A stretch of DNA of 8,637 nucleotides from the NCBI GenBank assembly GCA_003518245.1, contig DOZA01000408.1, positions 1 through 8,637 of the forward strand. Reading direction: 5' to 3'. How positions within the stretch are numbered: the stretch's first letter is position 1; each line of letters opens with the position of its first letter. The notes beneath the pieces are model-generated. The model did not search any database and was not told the DNA's origin. It saw only the letters and a list, made by a program, of their open reading frames with translations. A program made the position numbers and the translations under genes. This document shows, piece after piece, positions 1 through 7,269 of this stretch. The DNA is from Bacteroidales bacterium. Its GTDB lineage: Bacteria > Bacteroidota > Bacteroidia > Bacteroidales > VadinHA17.

Positions 1-2064
1 AAGAATCCAGAATAGTTTGAACCTGTATTCAGCATTAAATTCAAGCTTTATATCGGCCGTCATATTAAAGAATGAAGAATCAACTGGAGTATAAGAGCCA
101 GGTCCGAGGGAGCGTACATTCCATGCCCTGATACTGTTAGCTCCACCACTGAAGTATTGCTTCTCAAAAGGCACTGCTTTTGAATTTCCATATGGGATAC
201 CCACACCGATAAAAGCCCTGTAAACTACTGAACTTACCTCGTTCAGCTTCCGATTATATCTCATGTCTACATCTGCTCTTGCATATTGAGCAAAGGGCTG
301 ACCGAAAACCTGGTAGCTACCTCCTTCAACTGTATCTGCTCCTGCAACCATATAGCCCAGTGACATAAGATTACCGGCCAGTTCACCCGTAAGCTTGATA
401 AACCAGTAATCCCTTGATTTCTTAATATTCTGATTATTGAAAACATAGATGTAATTCCCGCCAAGAATAAAAACATCTTTATAACTGTATGCCAGGTATG
501 ATGACGTATCTATACTCATCTCAAAATGCGGATCAATAAAAGGCAGTTTAACCACGTTTAACTGAAGAGGATAAACTGAATGTTGTATAAAACGATTCCC
601 ACGCCAGTTATATCCAAATGAAGCATTGGCTACAGTACGTGTATATACTGGCATTTTTTGATAGTTATATGCAGCAGTAATAACTGTCTTGGGATTATAT
701 TTCTTTATAAAGCTCTCCTTTTCAAGGAAGGGTAACATAAACCTTGGCAGGGTGAGGCTGGTTTCAAAACCGTATTCCTGTGTGCTGCGTGAGCCTGATA
801 TTTGTTCCGACAGGGTTTCATAAGCTCCCTTAAGTTTAATATTAAGTCTTTCAGCTCCCCTAAATAAATTCTTATGCTGGTAAACAAAATTAACTGCGCC
901 CCCAAGATTACCTGCTGAATTTGTCCCTTCCAGTTCTACTCTGAATTCCTGCTGGGTGACGGGTGTGAGCCTTATTATACAATTAAGTGGAAGTTCATCA
1001 CTCTGCCAGCCATCGAAAAATCCAGGCTTGGAGTATCTAATATTTACCAGCCTGAAAGACTGTAATGAATTCAGGTGATCCTGACTACGTTCCATATTGG
1101 TTACCTGGAAAAGATCGCCAGGTTTAATATATAATGACTGGGTTATAACATTGGGCTTGACTACATGCCTTCCTTTATCCGTGATGAAATAATAACCATT
1201 CAAGAATATTGTATCCTGCCTTTGCAGGTAATCATCACCTTCATCAAGTGATTTCTTTGGATCCCAGCTTGTGTAGATATATACATTATTAATCCTGTAC
1301 CTTTTATGCTCCGACTCAATAATACTTTTACCAGAATTATAATCAAGAAATTTTCTTGCCTCGTAGAATATATCAACCTGTCTATTGCCTAGTGTGCTGT
1401 CAACTTCAAAATAAATATGATCGCGGGAGAAACTGTAAAAGCCCATATCTTTAATAAACCTTTCAAGTCTGATTCTTTCCTTCTGGAGTATGTCTACATC
1501 ATATTTCTCTCCATTCTTTATCAGACAGTTAATTGTGTCCATAAAGAATAAACTTCTTACGTTCTCGTCTCTAATATCATATTTTACCCTTCTTATCCTG
1601 TAGGGATTCCTGGCACTTACATTATAAACTATGCTGGTTTTTTGCTTATTAGAAGAAACATCAGCATCTACATCAGCATTAAAATAACCTTTTGAGAACA
1701 GATAGTTTTCCAGTTGTTCAGATGATTTGCTTGCAGCAAATGCATCAAAGATGACAGGTTCCTCACCTATATTCCTGAGCCATCCATGAGGCCACCCGGT
1801 TTTTTCTATATTAGACAGATTATACAGGCCAAGGTGAAAACGTGCCCCAAATATCTTTTTGTTGGGCTCCTGTTTTATATACGGTTTAAGATCAGATTTC
1901 TTAATACCGTAATTGTCAATATTTATCACAGATTTATCAAGCAGGGTATTTTCATCAGGAACATATTTAGTAGGATTACACGAATAAAAAACTATTACTG
2001 CCAGCAATAAAAACAGTGGTTTTAATATATACGGGTTTTTATATAAAGTAAAATATTCCAACAT
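1..2064 (-). CDS. tamL: TamL, BamA/TamA-family outer-membrane assembly lipoprotein (3' end outside window)
   Basis: The visible 688 residues begin at ATG 2064-2062; an in-frame TAG lies four codons upstream, so this is the only sensible start. Residues 1-29 form a lipoprotein signal (hydrophobic segment about 16-27, lipobox FYSC, lipidated Cys29). Residues about 35-370 are POTRA-like periplasmic modules. From about 372 (FRVELEGTNSAGNLGG) the BamA/Omp85 barrel begins, and the loop-6 motif FSGGANSIRAW lies at about 638-648, with Arg646 matching the conserved VRGF arginine. Bacteroidota TamL proteins are usually roughly 750-850 residues, so the last barrel strands are cut off by the window edge. 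By family knowledge, TamL is the lipid-anchored TamA counterpart that works with TamB in outer-membrane protein or lipid assembly. A tamB gene may follow just outside the window, which is inference. The family call is secure; TamL rather than BamA rests on the lipobox and gene context. Confidence 0.88.
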   Translation of the reverse strand, partial: MLEYFTLYKNPYILKPLFLLLAVIVFYSCNPTKYVPDENTLLDKSVINIDNYGIKKSDLKPYIKQEPNKKIFGARFHLGLYNLSNIEKTGWPHGWLRNIGEEPVIFDAFAASKSSEQLENYLFSKGYFNADVDADVSSNKQKTSIVYNVSARNPYRIRRVKYDIRDENVRSLFFMDTINCLIKNGEKYDVDILQKERIRLERFIKDMGFYSFSRDHIYFEVDSTLGNRQVDIFYEARKFLDYNSGKSIIESEHKRYRINNVYIYTSWDPKKSLDEGDDYLQRQDTIFLNGYYFITDKGRHVVKPNVITQSLYIKPGDLFQVTNMERSQDHLNSLQSFRLVNIRYSKPGFFDGWQSDELPLNCIIRLTPVTQQEFRVELEGTNSAGNLGGAVNFVYQHKNLFRGAERLNIKLKGAYETLSEQISGSRSTQEYGFETSLTLPRFMLPFLEKESFIKKYNPKTVITAAYNYQKMPVYTRTVANASFGYNWRGNRFIQHSVYPLQLNVVKLPFIDPHFEMSIDTSSYLAYSYKDVFILGGNYIYVFNNQNIKKSRDYWFIKLTGELAGNLMSLGYMVAGADTVEGGSYQVFGQPFAQYARADVDMRYNRKLNEVSSVVYRAFIGVGIPYGNSKAVPFEKQYFSGGANSIRAWNVRSLGPGSYTPVDSSFFNMTADIKLEFNAEYRFKLFWIL

Positions 2065-2080
2065 TTGTATAAACTAATCG

Positions 2081-2115
2081 CAAATATATCAAATAAATAT
2101 TCACTTTCATTCAAA
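2081..2115 (-). promoter_or_regulatory. Candidate promoter for tamL
   Basis: Read on the minus strand, 2088-2081 is TATATTTG, a perfect match to the Bacteroidota -7 box TAnnTTTG, and it ends 16 bases before the tamL ATG. A TTTG at 2115-2112 could be the -33 box, but the spacing is 23 bases instead of the usual 19-21. The same TAnnTTTG string recurs at 2120-2113, so an alternative start point is possible. No equally good box was seen for the divergent methyltransferase gene. Confidence 0.4.
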
Positions 2116-2134
2116 TATAATTCACCATAGAATC

Positions 2135-2905
2135 ATGCTCAGCTCATCAAATATAAAACTCATTAATTCATTACGATACAAGAAGTACCGTGACAGGTAT
2201 AATCTTTTTGTAATAGAAGGTGATAAACTGGTGAATGAATTTCTTGAAAGCGAAAAGCATGTTAAATTGCTGCTGGCCACCTCTGAATGGATAGAAAAAA
2301 CAGACAGGAAGCTGTTATCATCAGCTGAAGAAATAATTATGCTAAATGATCGGGAGATTAAAAAAATTAGCCAGCTCAAGACACCTCAGAATACACTTGC
2401 CCTTGTAAATATTGAAAAGCACAATCTCGAATTATTGGCATTAAGCGTTAAATTAAACATCGGCCTTGAAAACATCCAGGACCCTGGCAACCTGGGTACA
2501 ATAATTCGTGTTGCAGCCTGGTTTGGTATTGATACGATAATTTGCAGCAATGAAACTGTAGATGTGTACAATCCCAAAACTATACAGGCTTCGATGGGTG
2601 CTATATTACATGTTAAGGTGTTTTACACCAACATGCTTAATTTCCTAAACGACATATCAAAGATTGAAATGCCTGTATTTGCTGCTACGCTTGATGGTGT
2701 TCCAATACAAGAAATTACAAAAACCGATCATGGCCTTTTGCTATTTGGTAACGAATCAAAAGGCTTATCAGCTAATTTCATAACCCATGCTACTCATAAA
2801 ATAAAGATCCCTGCTTATGGGCAGGTATTACCTGGAATTGAATCCCTTAATGTTGCGATGTCAGCAGCTATAATTTGCAATGAATTCAGAAGGGATATGA
2901 AGTAA
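2135..2905 (+). CDS. TrmH/SpoU-family RNA 2'-O-methyltransferase
   Basis: This complete 256-residue protein is of usual length for the two-domain SpoU family. The N-terminal substrate-binding part (about 1-95) contains the typical IKLINSLRYKKYRDRYNLF and VIEGDKL segments. The SPOUT catalytic domain (about 105-256) carries all three signatures: motif 1 NIQDPGNLGTIIR (113-125), motif 2 LLLFGNESKGLS (201-212) and motif 3 IPAYGQVLPGIESLNVAMSAA (from 225). These build the trefoil-knot SAM site, with Asn114-like and Arg125 residues used in 2'-O-methyl transfer to ribose. The likely substrate is 23S rRNA or tRNA; the exact nucleotide cannot be read from sequence, so no symbol is given. The gene is divergent from tamL (70-base gap) and converges on porT with only 13 bases between stops and no obvious terminator. 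An RNA-modification role next to envelope genes looks like conserved gene order, not shared function. Confidence 0.92.
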   Translation: MLSSSNIKLINSLRYKKYRDRYNLFVIEGDKLVNEFLESEKHVKLLLATSEWIEKTDRKLLSSAEEIIMLNDREIKKISQLKTPQNTLALVNIEKHNLELLALSVKLNIGLENIQDPGNLGTIIRVAAWFGIDTIICSNETVDVYNPKTIQASMGAILHVKVFYTNMLNFLNDISKIEMPVFAATLDGVPIQEITKTDHGLLLFGNESKGLSANFITHATHKIKIPAYGQVLPGIESLNVAMSAAIICNEFRRDMK

Positions 2906-2918
2906 TACCTGTATCTGC

Positions 2919-3641
2919 CTACTCAAAATGAAAAGCAATCACCCAAATCTGTGATTTAAGCTTCCCTATTGCATTGACATATTGTGGATATCCAGGCGCA
3001 GGTTCCCTCACAAGAACATCCCTGAGCCCGTTTGACATTTTTATTTCAATAGCCAGCTTAAAATAAGGAAGATAAAAATCAAGACCGGCCCCTATCTCAT
3101 AATAAAGATCTGATCTCTTTAACCGGAGATATACATCCTTATCATCATCATACTCTTTCCTCCCTGCCAGATCATGCCTGAAATTTAACCCCCCTACAAG
3201 ATAAGGCCTGACATTATTTAAACGCGATCCTTTATATTTTAATAACAGGGGAAACTCGAGAAAAGATGATTCCACAATCTGTTTTTCATCATATATTACC
3301 GCCGAATTATAATAATTCAACTTCCTCTGACCAAAAGAAACACCAGGCAAAAACCTTAGATCCCAATAGTCAGCGGGATGATAATCAATAACTATCTGAA
3401 TATTTATACCTGGACTGAGCAATGCTACTTCAGGATATAATGAATCAACCACATAATAATCCTGGTTGGGGGTAATCCTGAAGTCCATGCTGTTGAACCC
3501 AATGCTGAATCCAAAATGAACAGGTTTCTCATCATACCATGACTTGTTCATAGGTTTCTTTTTCTGAGCCGATGCAGGTATTCCCAAGAAAAAAATCGTG
3601 ATTATAATTATAATCCCGTATGTTCTGCTCAGATTCTTCAA
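2919..3641 (-). CDS. porT: Type IX secretion system protein PorT
   Basis: The 240-residue protein has a signal peptide: basic residues at 2-6, a very hydrophobic stretch at 9-21 and a probable cut after ASA25. The mature part looks like a small outer-membrane barrel with alternating strands: HFGFSIGFN (about 42-50), RFLPGVSFGQRKLNYY (about 96-111), FLEFPLLLKY and the final strand ending in a C-terminal aromatic pattern (AFHFE). The DEKPVHFGFSIG segment just after the signal peptide is typical of PorT/SprT. By family knowledge PorT is needed for secretion of type IX cargo such as gingipains and for gliding in relatives. The start is TTG (3641-3639); the next in-frame Met is residue 31, beyond the signal peptide, so TTG is the only start that keeps export. 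It lies 55 bases downstream of ubiE, probably in one transcript. A generic PorT-like barrel is the alternative. Confidence 0.85.
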   Translation of the reverse strand: MKNLSRTYGIIIIITIFFLGIPASAQKKKPMNKSWYDEKPVHFGFSIGFNSMDFRITPNQDYYVVDSLYPEVALLSPGINIQIVIDYHPADYWDLRFLPGVSFGQRKLNYYNSAVIYDEKQIVESSFLEFPLLLKYKGSRLNNVRPYLVGGLNFRHDLAGRKEYDDDKDVYLRLKRSDLYYEIGAGLDFYLPYFKLAIEIKMSNGLRDVLVREPAPGYPQYVNAIGKLKSQIWVIAFHFE

Positions 3642-3696
3642 GTCGATAATATTATCTATTTAATATAGTTAACTGATAAACCTTTATAATATTGCA

Positions 3697-4392
3697 TTAC
3701 CTGCATCCTGAGTATATTGTTGCAACACCACCTGTCATTCTTCTCTGCTTCAATTCTCTGAAACCTATATTGTCCATCATTTCTAAAAAAGCTTCTCCCT
3801 CAGGAAATATTGAAACTGAATCTGGAAGGTAATTATATGCTGACTTCTCTTTTGAGAACAGTGCACCGAAAAATGGTAAAATTTTATGAAAATAAAAACC
3901 ATATATATACTTAAAAGGGAATTTATCAGGTTTTGAAAATTCAAGAATCATAATTACTCCTCCTTTTCGAAGCACACGATACATTTCAGCCAGTCCTCTC
4001 TCCGGATCCTCAAAATTACGTATACCAAAGGAACCCATTACAACGTCATATGATAAATCATCAAATGGTAAGGCTTCTGAATCACCAATCATCAGTTCGA
4101 TCTTCTTATTCAGTTTTCTCCTGTAAAGCTTCTTCCTGCCTTCTTCCAGCATTCTCTGTGAAATATCAACTGCAGTAACCATATCCGGTTTCAGACGTAG
4201 AGATTGAATAGCAAGGTCACAGGTTCCTGTTGCAAGGTCCAGGATTTTTTGAGGATTAATCCTTTTTGCGATTTCCTTAATCGCTTTTTTTCTCCACTGT
4301 AGATCCGTACCAAAAGAAAGGAAATGATTGAGAAAATCATACCTCCAGGCAATACTGTCAAACATTATTCGTACTTCCTCTTTCTTCCGCAT
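3697..4392 (-). CDS. ubiE: Demethylmenaquinone methyltransferase (UbiE/MenG)
   Basis: The 231-residue class I SAM methyltransferase matches the UbiE/MenG family along its whole length. The N-terminal MFDSIAWRYDFLNHFLSFG (10-28) is the family opening. SAM motif I is KILDLATGTCDLA (49-61) with the acidic AVDIS (74-78) after it. GDSEALPF (103-110) and the signature FGIRNFEDPERGLAEMYRVL (122-141) follow, and RRMTGGVATIY ends the protein. It converts demethylmenaquinone to menaquinone, the respiratory quinone of these organisms, on the cytoplasmic side of the inner membrane. Motif I reads TGTC where TGTG is usual (Cys58). The ATG at 4392 lies about 20 bases after a good promoter match. The protein starts a little closer to the catalytic domain than many relatives, which have a longer disordered N-terminus. 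porT follows downstream in the same direction. Confidence 0.93.
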   Translation of the reverse strand: MRKKEEVRIMFDSIAWRYDFLNHFLSFGTDLQWRKKAIKEIAKRINPQKILDLATGTCDLAIQSLRLKPDMVTAVDISQRMLEEGRKKLYRRKLNKKIELMIGDSEALPFDDLSYDVVMGSFGIRNFEDPERGLAEMYRVLRKGGVIMILEFSKPDKFPFKYIYGFYFHKILPFFGALFSKEKSAYNYLPDSVSIFPEGEAFLEMMDNIGFRELKQRRMTGGVATIYSGCR

Positions 4393-4412
4393 CAGGAACT
4401 TTTTAAGAACTG

Positions 4413-4445
4413 CAAATATATAATTTAAAATATGAGACGCTCAAA
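4413..4445 (-). promoter_or_regulatory. Bacteroidota-type promoter for ubiE-porT
   Basis: On the minus strand TTTG (4445-4442) is followed after 21 bases by TATATTTG (4420-4413), a perfect match to both parts of the Bacteroidota consensus at an accepted spacing. The -7 box ends 20 bases before the ubiE ATG, implying a very short leader. This is the best promoter match in the window. Confidence 0.65.
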
Positions 4446-4489
4446 ACTTTTATTTAAATATGGAATAATAGTAATTACTGAACATACAT

Positions 4490-4520
4490 TTTATTAGCTG
4501 GCTAAAGATGATTATTTTTG
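4490..4520 (+). promoter_or_regulatory. Candidate promoter for the three-gene oxidoreductase operon
   Basis: TATTTTTG (4513-4520) matches the -7 consensus TAnnTTTG exactly. TTTA (4490-4493) stands 19 bases upstream in place of TTTG, one mismatch. The box ends 27 bases before ATG 4548. This argues against a translational start at the TTG of 4518-4520, which would lie inside the -7 box. Confidence 0.55.
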
Positions 4521-4547
4521 TGTGAATTTTTTAAAATATTAACCAGT

Positions 4548-5309
4548 ATGAATAAAATAACCTTGATAACCGGTGCTACTTCAGGCATAGGACTGGCAAC
4601 AGCAAGGAAACTTGCAAATCATAACTTCGATTTAATCATTACAGGACGAAGAAAGGAAAGACTTGAGAATCTTGCTGAAGAACTGCAGAAGAACAATAAA
4701 AACATAAGGGTACTGACACTTAATTTTGATGTCAGATCACTGAGTGAAGTGGTCGAAAACCTTGGAAACCTGGACAACGACTGGCAGGATATTGATATTC
4801 TTGTAAATAATGCAGGCCTGGCAGTTGGTCTTAATCATATTGATGAAGGAATAATTGATGACTGGGAACGTATGATTGATACCAATATAAAAGGTCTCCT
4901 TTATGTTACCAGGGTTGTCAGTCCCGGAATGGTAAAAAGAGGGAAAGGACATATCCTTAATGTAGCCAGCATAGCAGGCAAAGAAATATACGAAAACGGG
5001 AACGTGTATTGCGCTACTAAACATGCTGCTGATGCTCTTTCCAGATCGATGCGTGTCGACCTTGTTAAGCATGGCATAAAGGTAAGCAATATTGCTCCCG
5101 GGCTTGTAAAAACAGAGTTTTCCGATGTACGTTTCAAGGGTGACAGGGAAAAAGCAGAAGTTCCCTATAAAGGAATGAAACCACTGACAGGTGATGATAT
5201 AGCTGATGTTATATATTATTGCATTAGCCTGCCAGCACATGTTAATATTGATGATGTGCTTATTATGCCTACAGCACAGGCAACATCAACAATAGTAAAC
5301 AGAAGTTGA
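4548..5309 (+). CDS. YdfG-like NADP-dependent short-chain dehydrogenase
   Basis: This is a complete classical SDR of 253 residues from ATG 4548. The Rossmann cofactor motif TGATSGIG is at 8-15. TGRRKERL (32-39) places two arginines after the second strand, which favours NADP(H). NNAG is at 87-90 and the catalytic set is Asn113/114 region (DTNIKG), Ser141, Tyr154 and Lys158 (YCATK), with PGLVKTEF (184-191) after it. The overall pattern is closest to the YdfG group, which oxidises 3-hydroxy acids such as serine and L-allo-threonine; the substrate here is not shown by sequence. A longer reading from TTG 4518 would add ten residues with no SDR character and overlaps the promoter box, so the ATG is preferred. 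The gene is first of three same-strand oxidoreductases, 31 bases before the Ldh-family gene. The enzyme should be cytoplasmic; no signal peptide is seen. Confidence 0.88.
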   Translation: MNKITLITGATSGIGLATARKLANHNFDLIITGRRKERLENLAEELQKNNKNIRVLTLNFDVRSLSEVVENLGNLDNDWQDIDILVNNAGLAVGLNHIDEGIIDDWERMIDTNIKGLLYVTRVVSPGMVKRGKGHILNVASIAGKEIYENGNVYCATKHAADALSRSMRVDLVKHGIKVSNIAPGLVKTEFSDVRFKGDREKAEVPYKGMKPLTGDDIADVIYYCISLPAHVNIDDVLIMPTAQATSTIVNRS

Positions 5310-5340
5310 TTTAACATAACTCTTCAATAATTTTAAATTT

Positions 5341-6411
5341 ATGTACAGCCATTCTTACCTGAGCGGTGTAATAACCGCAGTATTTCAAAAAATGGGTTGC
5401 AACAGAGATGATGCCAATACCGTTGCTGATATTTTACTCAGGGCCGAATTAAGAAATATCCCATCTCATGGTGTGCTCAGGATTAAAGATTATCACTTGC
5501 TCTGGAAGGAAGGAAGGATTAATTCTTCACCTGATATACAGGTAATACACGAAACACCTGGAACAGCTGTTGTTGATGCTGATAATTCTTTTGGCATGAT
5601 AGGAGCAAAACGATCAATGGAAATAGCTATTGAAAAAGCTGCCGGTACAGGAACCGGATGGGTAGCTACCCGTAACTCAAACCATTTCGGCATAGCAGGA
5701 TACTATGCTATGATGGCTCTGGAACATGATATGATCGGCTTTTGTGTAACAAACGCTAATCCTTCGGTAGCACCTACCTTTTCAGTTGAAAGATTACTGG
5801 GTACAAACCCGGTTTCTTTTGCCGTTCCTGCAAGTAAAGAACCTGATTTTGTCGCTGATTTTGCTACCACACCTATTGCCAGGGGAAAAATATCAGTGGC
5901 TGAGAAGAAAGAAGAAATGTTACCTTCAGGATTTGTCCAGGATGATAAGGGTTACCCCAGTGAAGACCCATCTATTCTTAGAAGAGGAGGAGCAATACTC
6001 CCCCTGGGTGGTGACAGGCTGCACGGATCTCATAAAGGGTTCTGCATGAGCTCAATAGTTGATATATTATCAGGTGTTATAAGTGGAGCTAATTTTGGCC
6101 CGTTCGTTCCGCCTGTAGTTGCATACCTTCCAAGAAAAGATAAACAGGTAGGTAAAGGAACAGGACATTTTTTTGGTGCTATGAGAATAGATGCATTTAT
6201 GCCGGCTGATGAATTCAGGGAAAGGATGGATAATTGGATCAGATCATTCAGGGCAGGCAAAACCGTGGAGAATCAGGAAAAAATAATAATACCTGGCGAC
6301 CCCGAAAGAGAAGCTGAAGAGAGAATAATGAGAGAAGGTATAAAACTGGTGCCAGCTGTACAGAATGATCTGAAAGCTGTTGCCGATGAACTGGGTGTTG
6401 AATTTGAATAA
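5341..6411 (+). CDS. Ldh-family NAD(P)-dependent oxidoreductase (malate/L-lactate dehydrogenase type 2)
   Basis: The complete 356-residue protein is of normal family length. Family landmarks in order are: RAELRNIPSHGVLRI (34-48) with the conserved Ser-His-Gly at 42-44; the TRNSNHFGIAGYYA segment (110-123) with His115; TNANPSVAP (137-145); LLGTNPVSFAVPA (152-164); DFATTPIARGKI (173-184), which binds the cofactor; and GSHKGFCMSSIVDILSG (229-245). GHFFGAMRIDAFMP (275-288) follows. The fold is not that of classical LDH/MDH; members reduce or oxidise 2-keto/2-hydroxy acids such as malate, L-lactate, ureidoglycolate, 2,3-diketogulonate or cyclic imino acids, and the exact substrate cannot be assigned. 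The C-terminal 50 residues are charged and helical. It sits between an SDR and a flavin reductase, with 31- and 19-base gaps that suggest co-transcription. It is cytoplasmic and has no frameshift. Confidence 0.9.
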   Translation: MYSHSYLSGVITAVFQKMGCNRDDANTVADILLRAELRNIPSHGVLRIKDYHLLWKEGRINSSPDIQVIHETPGTAVVDADNSFGMIGAKRSMEIAIEKAAGTGTGWVATRNSNHFGIAGYYAMMALEHDMIGFCVTNANPSVAPTFSVERLLGTNPVSFAVPASKEPDFVADFATTPIARGKISVAEKKEEMLPSGFVQDDKGYPSEDPSILRRGGAILPLGGDRLHGSHKGFCMSSIVDILSGVISGANFGPFVPPVVAYLPRKDKQVGKGTGHFFGAMRIDAFMPADEFRERMDNWIRSFRAGKTVENQEKIIIPGDPEREAEERIMREGIKLVPAVQNDLKAVADELGVEFE

Positions 6412-6430
6412 ATCAAAAAAAGTGATAAAA

Positions 6431-7171
6431 ATGCTTAATTACCTAAATAATCGCAAAACCATTAGAAAATATACCAAAGAAGATATTGACCAGAACCTTC
6501 TGAATGAAATGATTACTGCAGCCTGCCAGGCATCAACTACAGGTAATATGCAGGTTTACAGCATCATTGAAACGCGTGACCAAAAGATGAAAGAAAAGCT
6601 GGCACCCTGCCATTTTAATCAGTCAATGGTCACAGAAGCTCCTGTTGTACTTACATTTTGCGCCGACTTTAACCGTTTTAATAAATGGTGCAGGCAACGA
6701 AGGGCTGAACCCGGTTTTGATAACTTCCTTTCGTTTATGACTGCTGCTATTGATGCCATTATTGCCGCCCAGACCCTCTGCGTTGCAGCTGAAGCAAAAG
6801 GACTTGGTATCTGTTACCTTGGTACAACAACATATATGGCAGAGAAGATAATCGAGATACTTGAACTTCCAGAAAGTGTGGTGCCTGTCACAACAGTTAC
6901 ACTTGGCTGGCCTGCTGAAGATCCGGAACAGTTAGATCGATTACCTCTTAAAGCTGTTATGCACAGGGAAAAATACTGCAACTATTCAGAGCAGGAAATT
7001 GATATGTACTATTCTGAAAAAGAAGCTCGTGAAGACTCAAAACAATTCATCGAAGAAAATAAAAAGGAAACCCTTGCACAGGTTTTTACTGATATAAGAT
7101 ACAGAAAGGAAGACAACGAAACCTTCTCCAAACTTTTATTGAAAGTACTGAAGACTCAGGGGTATATGTAG
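6431..7171 (+). CDS. NfsA-like NAD(P)H-dependent flavin/nitro reductase
   Basis: From ATG 6431 the protein has 246 residues, the size of NfsA/FRP-type nitroreductases. The opening NNRKTIRKYTKEDID (6-20) holds the FMN-phosphate-contacting RKTIRKY pattern. ASTTGNMQVYSIIE (34-47), FCADFNRF (76-83), the helix AAIDAIIAAQTLCVAAEAKGLG (105-126) and CYLGTTTY (128-135) line the flavin site. LGWPAEDPEQLDRLPLKAVMHREKY (158-182) and the long C-terminal tail ending in LKTQGYM are typical of the NfsA branch rather than the shorter NfsB branch. Members are homodimeric cytoplasmic FMN enzymes reducing nitroaromatics, quinones or free flavin. A reading from TTG 6380 would start inside the preceding gene and add 17 unlike residues, so the ATG was chosen. 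It is last in the probable SDR-Ldh-nitroreductase operon; no clear hairpin terminator follows. Confidence 0.87.
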   Translation: MLNYLNNRKTIRKYTKEDIDQNLLNEMITAACQASTTGNMQVYSIIETRDQKMKEKLAPCHFNQSMVTEAPVVLTFCADFNRFNKWCRQRRAEPGFDNFLSFMTAAIDAIIAAQTLCVAAEAKGLGICYLGTTTYMAEKIIEILELPESVVPVTTVTLGWPAEDPEQLDRLPLKAVMHREKYCNYSEQEIDMYYSEKEAREDSKQFIEENKKETLAQVFTDIRYRKEDNETFSKLLLKVLKTQGYM

Positions 7172-7212
7172 CACAGATCCCCCTTAAAAAGAGGATTATG
7201 AGTATGCATTAA

Positions 7213-7250
7213 CTGGATTCTGGATTCTGGATTCTGGGTTCTGGGTTCTG
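7213..7250. repeat. Heptanucleotide tandem repeat
   Basis: Five head-to-tail copies of a 7-base unit run from 7213 to 7247: three of CTGGATT, then two of CTGGGTT, followed by a partial CTG. The array lies 41 bases after the nitroreductase stop, in the convergent gap before msrBA. Because the variant copies are grouped, it looks like a replication-slippage array. No coding role is evident. Confidence 0.85.
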
Positions 7251-7269
7251 CGCTCACAGTTAAGAACCC

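Noticed and set aside
121..147. Loop-6 motif of TamL reading IRAW instead of VRGF
   Set aside because: The key arginine is kept, and as I recall the RAW variant is common in Bacteroidota TamL proteins, so it is not unusual.
1786..2010. 74-codon plus-strand frame opposite tamL
   Set aside because: It is antisense to the TamL N-terminal region, whose lipobox and POTRA segments are clear; no family features are seen.
2064..2134. Promoter for the TrmH-family gene on the plus strand
   Set aside because: TTTG occurs at 2064-2067 but no TAnnTTTG box follows at a fitting distance.
2122..2379. 85-codon minus-strand frame opposite the TrmH-family gene
   Set aside because: It is serine-rich antisense output of an intact methyltransferase gene and would collide with the tamL promoter region.
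4518..4547. Ten-residue N-terminal extension of the SDR from TTG 4518
   Set aside because: The TTG is part of the -7 promoter box and the extension is not SDR-like; ATG 4548 places TGATSGIG at the normal residue 8.
4737..5240. Open frame of 167 codons on the minus strand inside the SDR gene
   Set aside because: It lies wholly opposite a gene with full SDR motifs, has no promoter or recognisable motif, and its composition is what the antisense of a coding strand gives.
5786..6049. 87-codon plus-strand frame inside the Ldh-family gene
   Set aside because: It is a shifted reading of a well-conserved gene, with no own start signals.
7180..7200. Possible terminator hairpin after the nitroreductase gene (ATCCCC...GAGGAT)
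   Set aside because: The stem has a mismatch in six pairs and no T-run follows, so it is not convincing.
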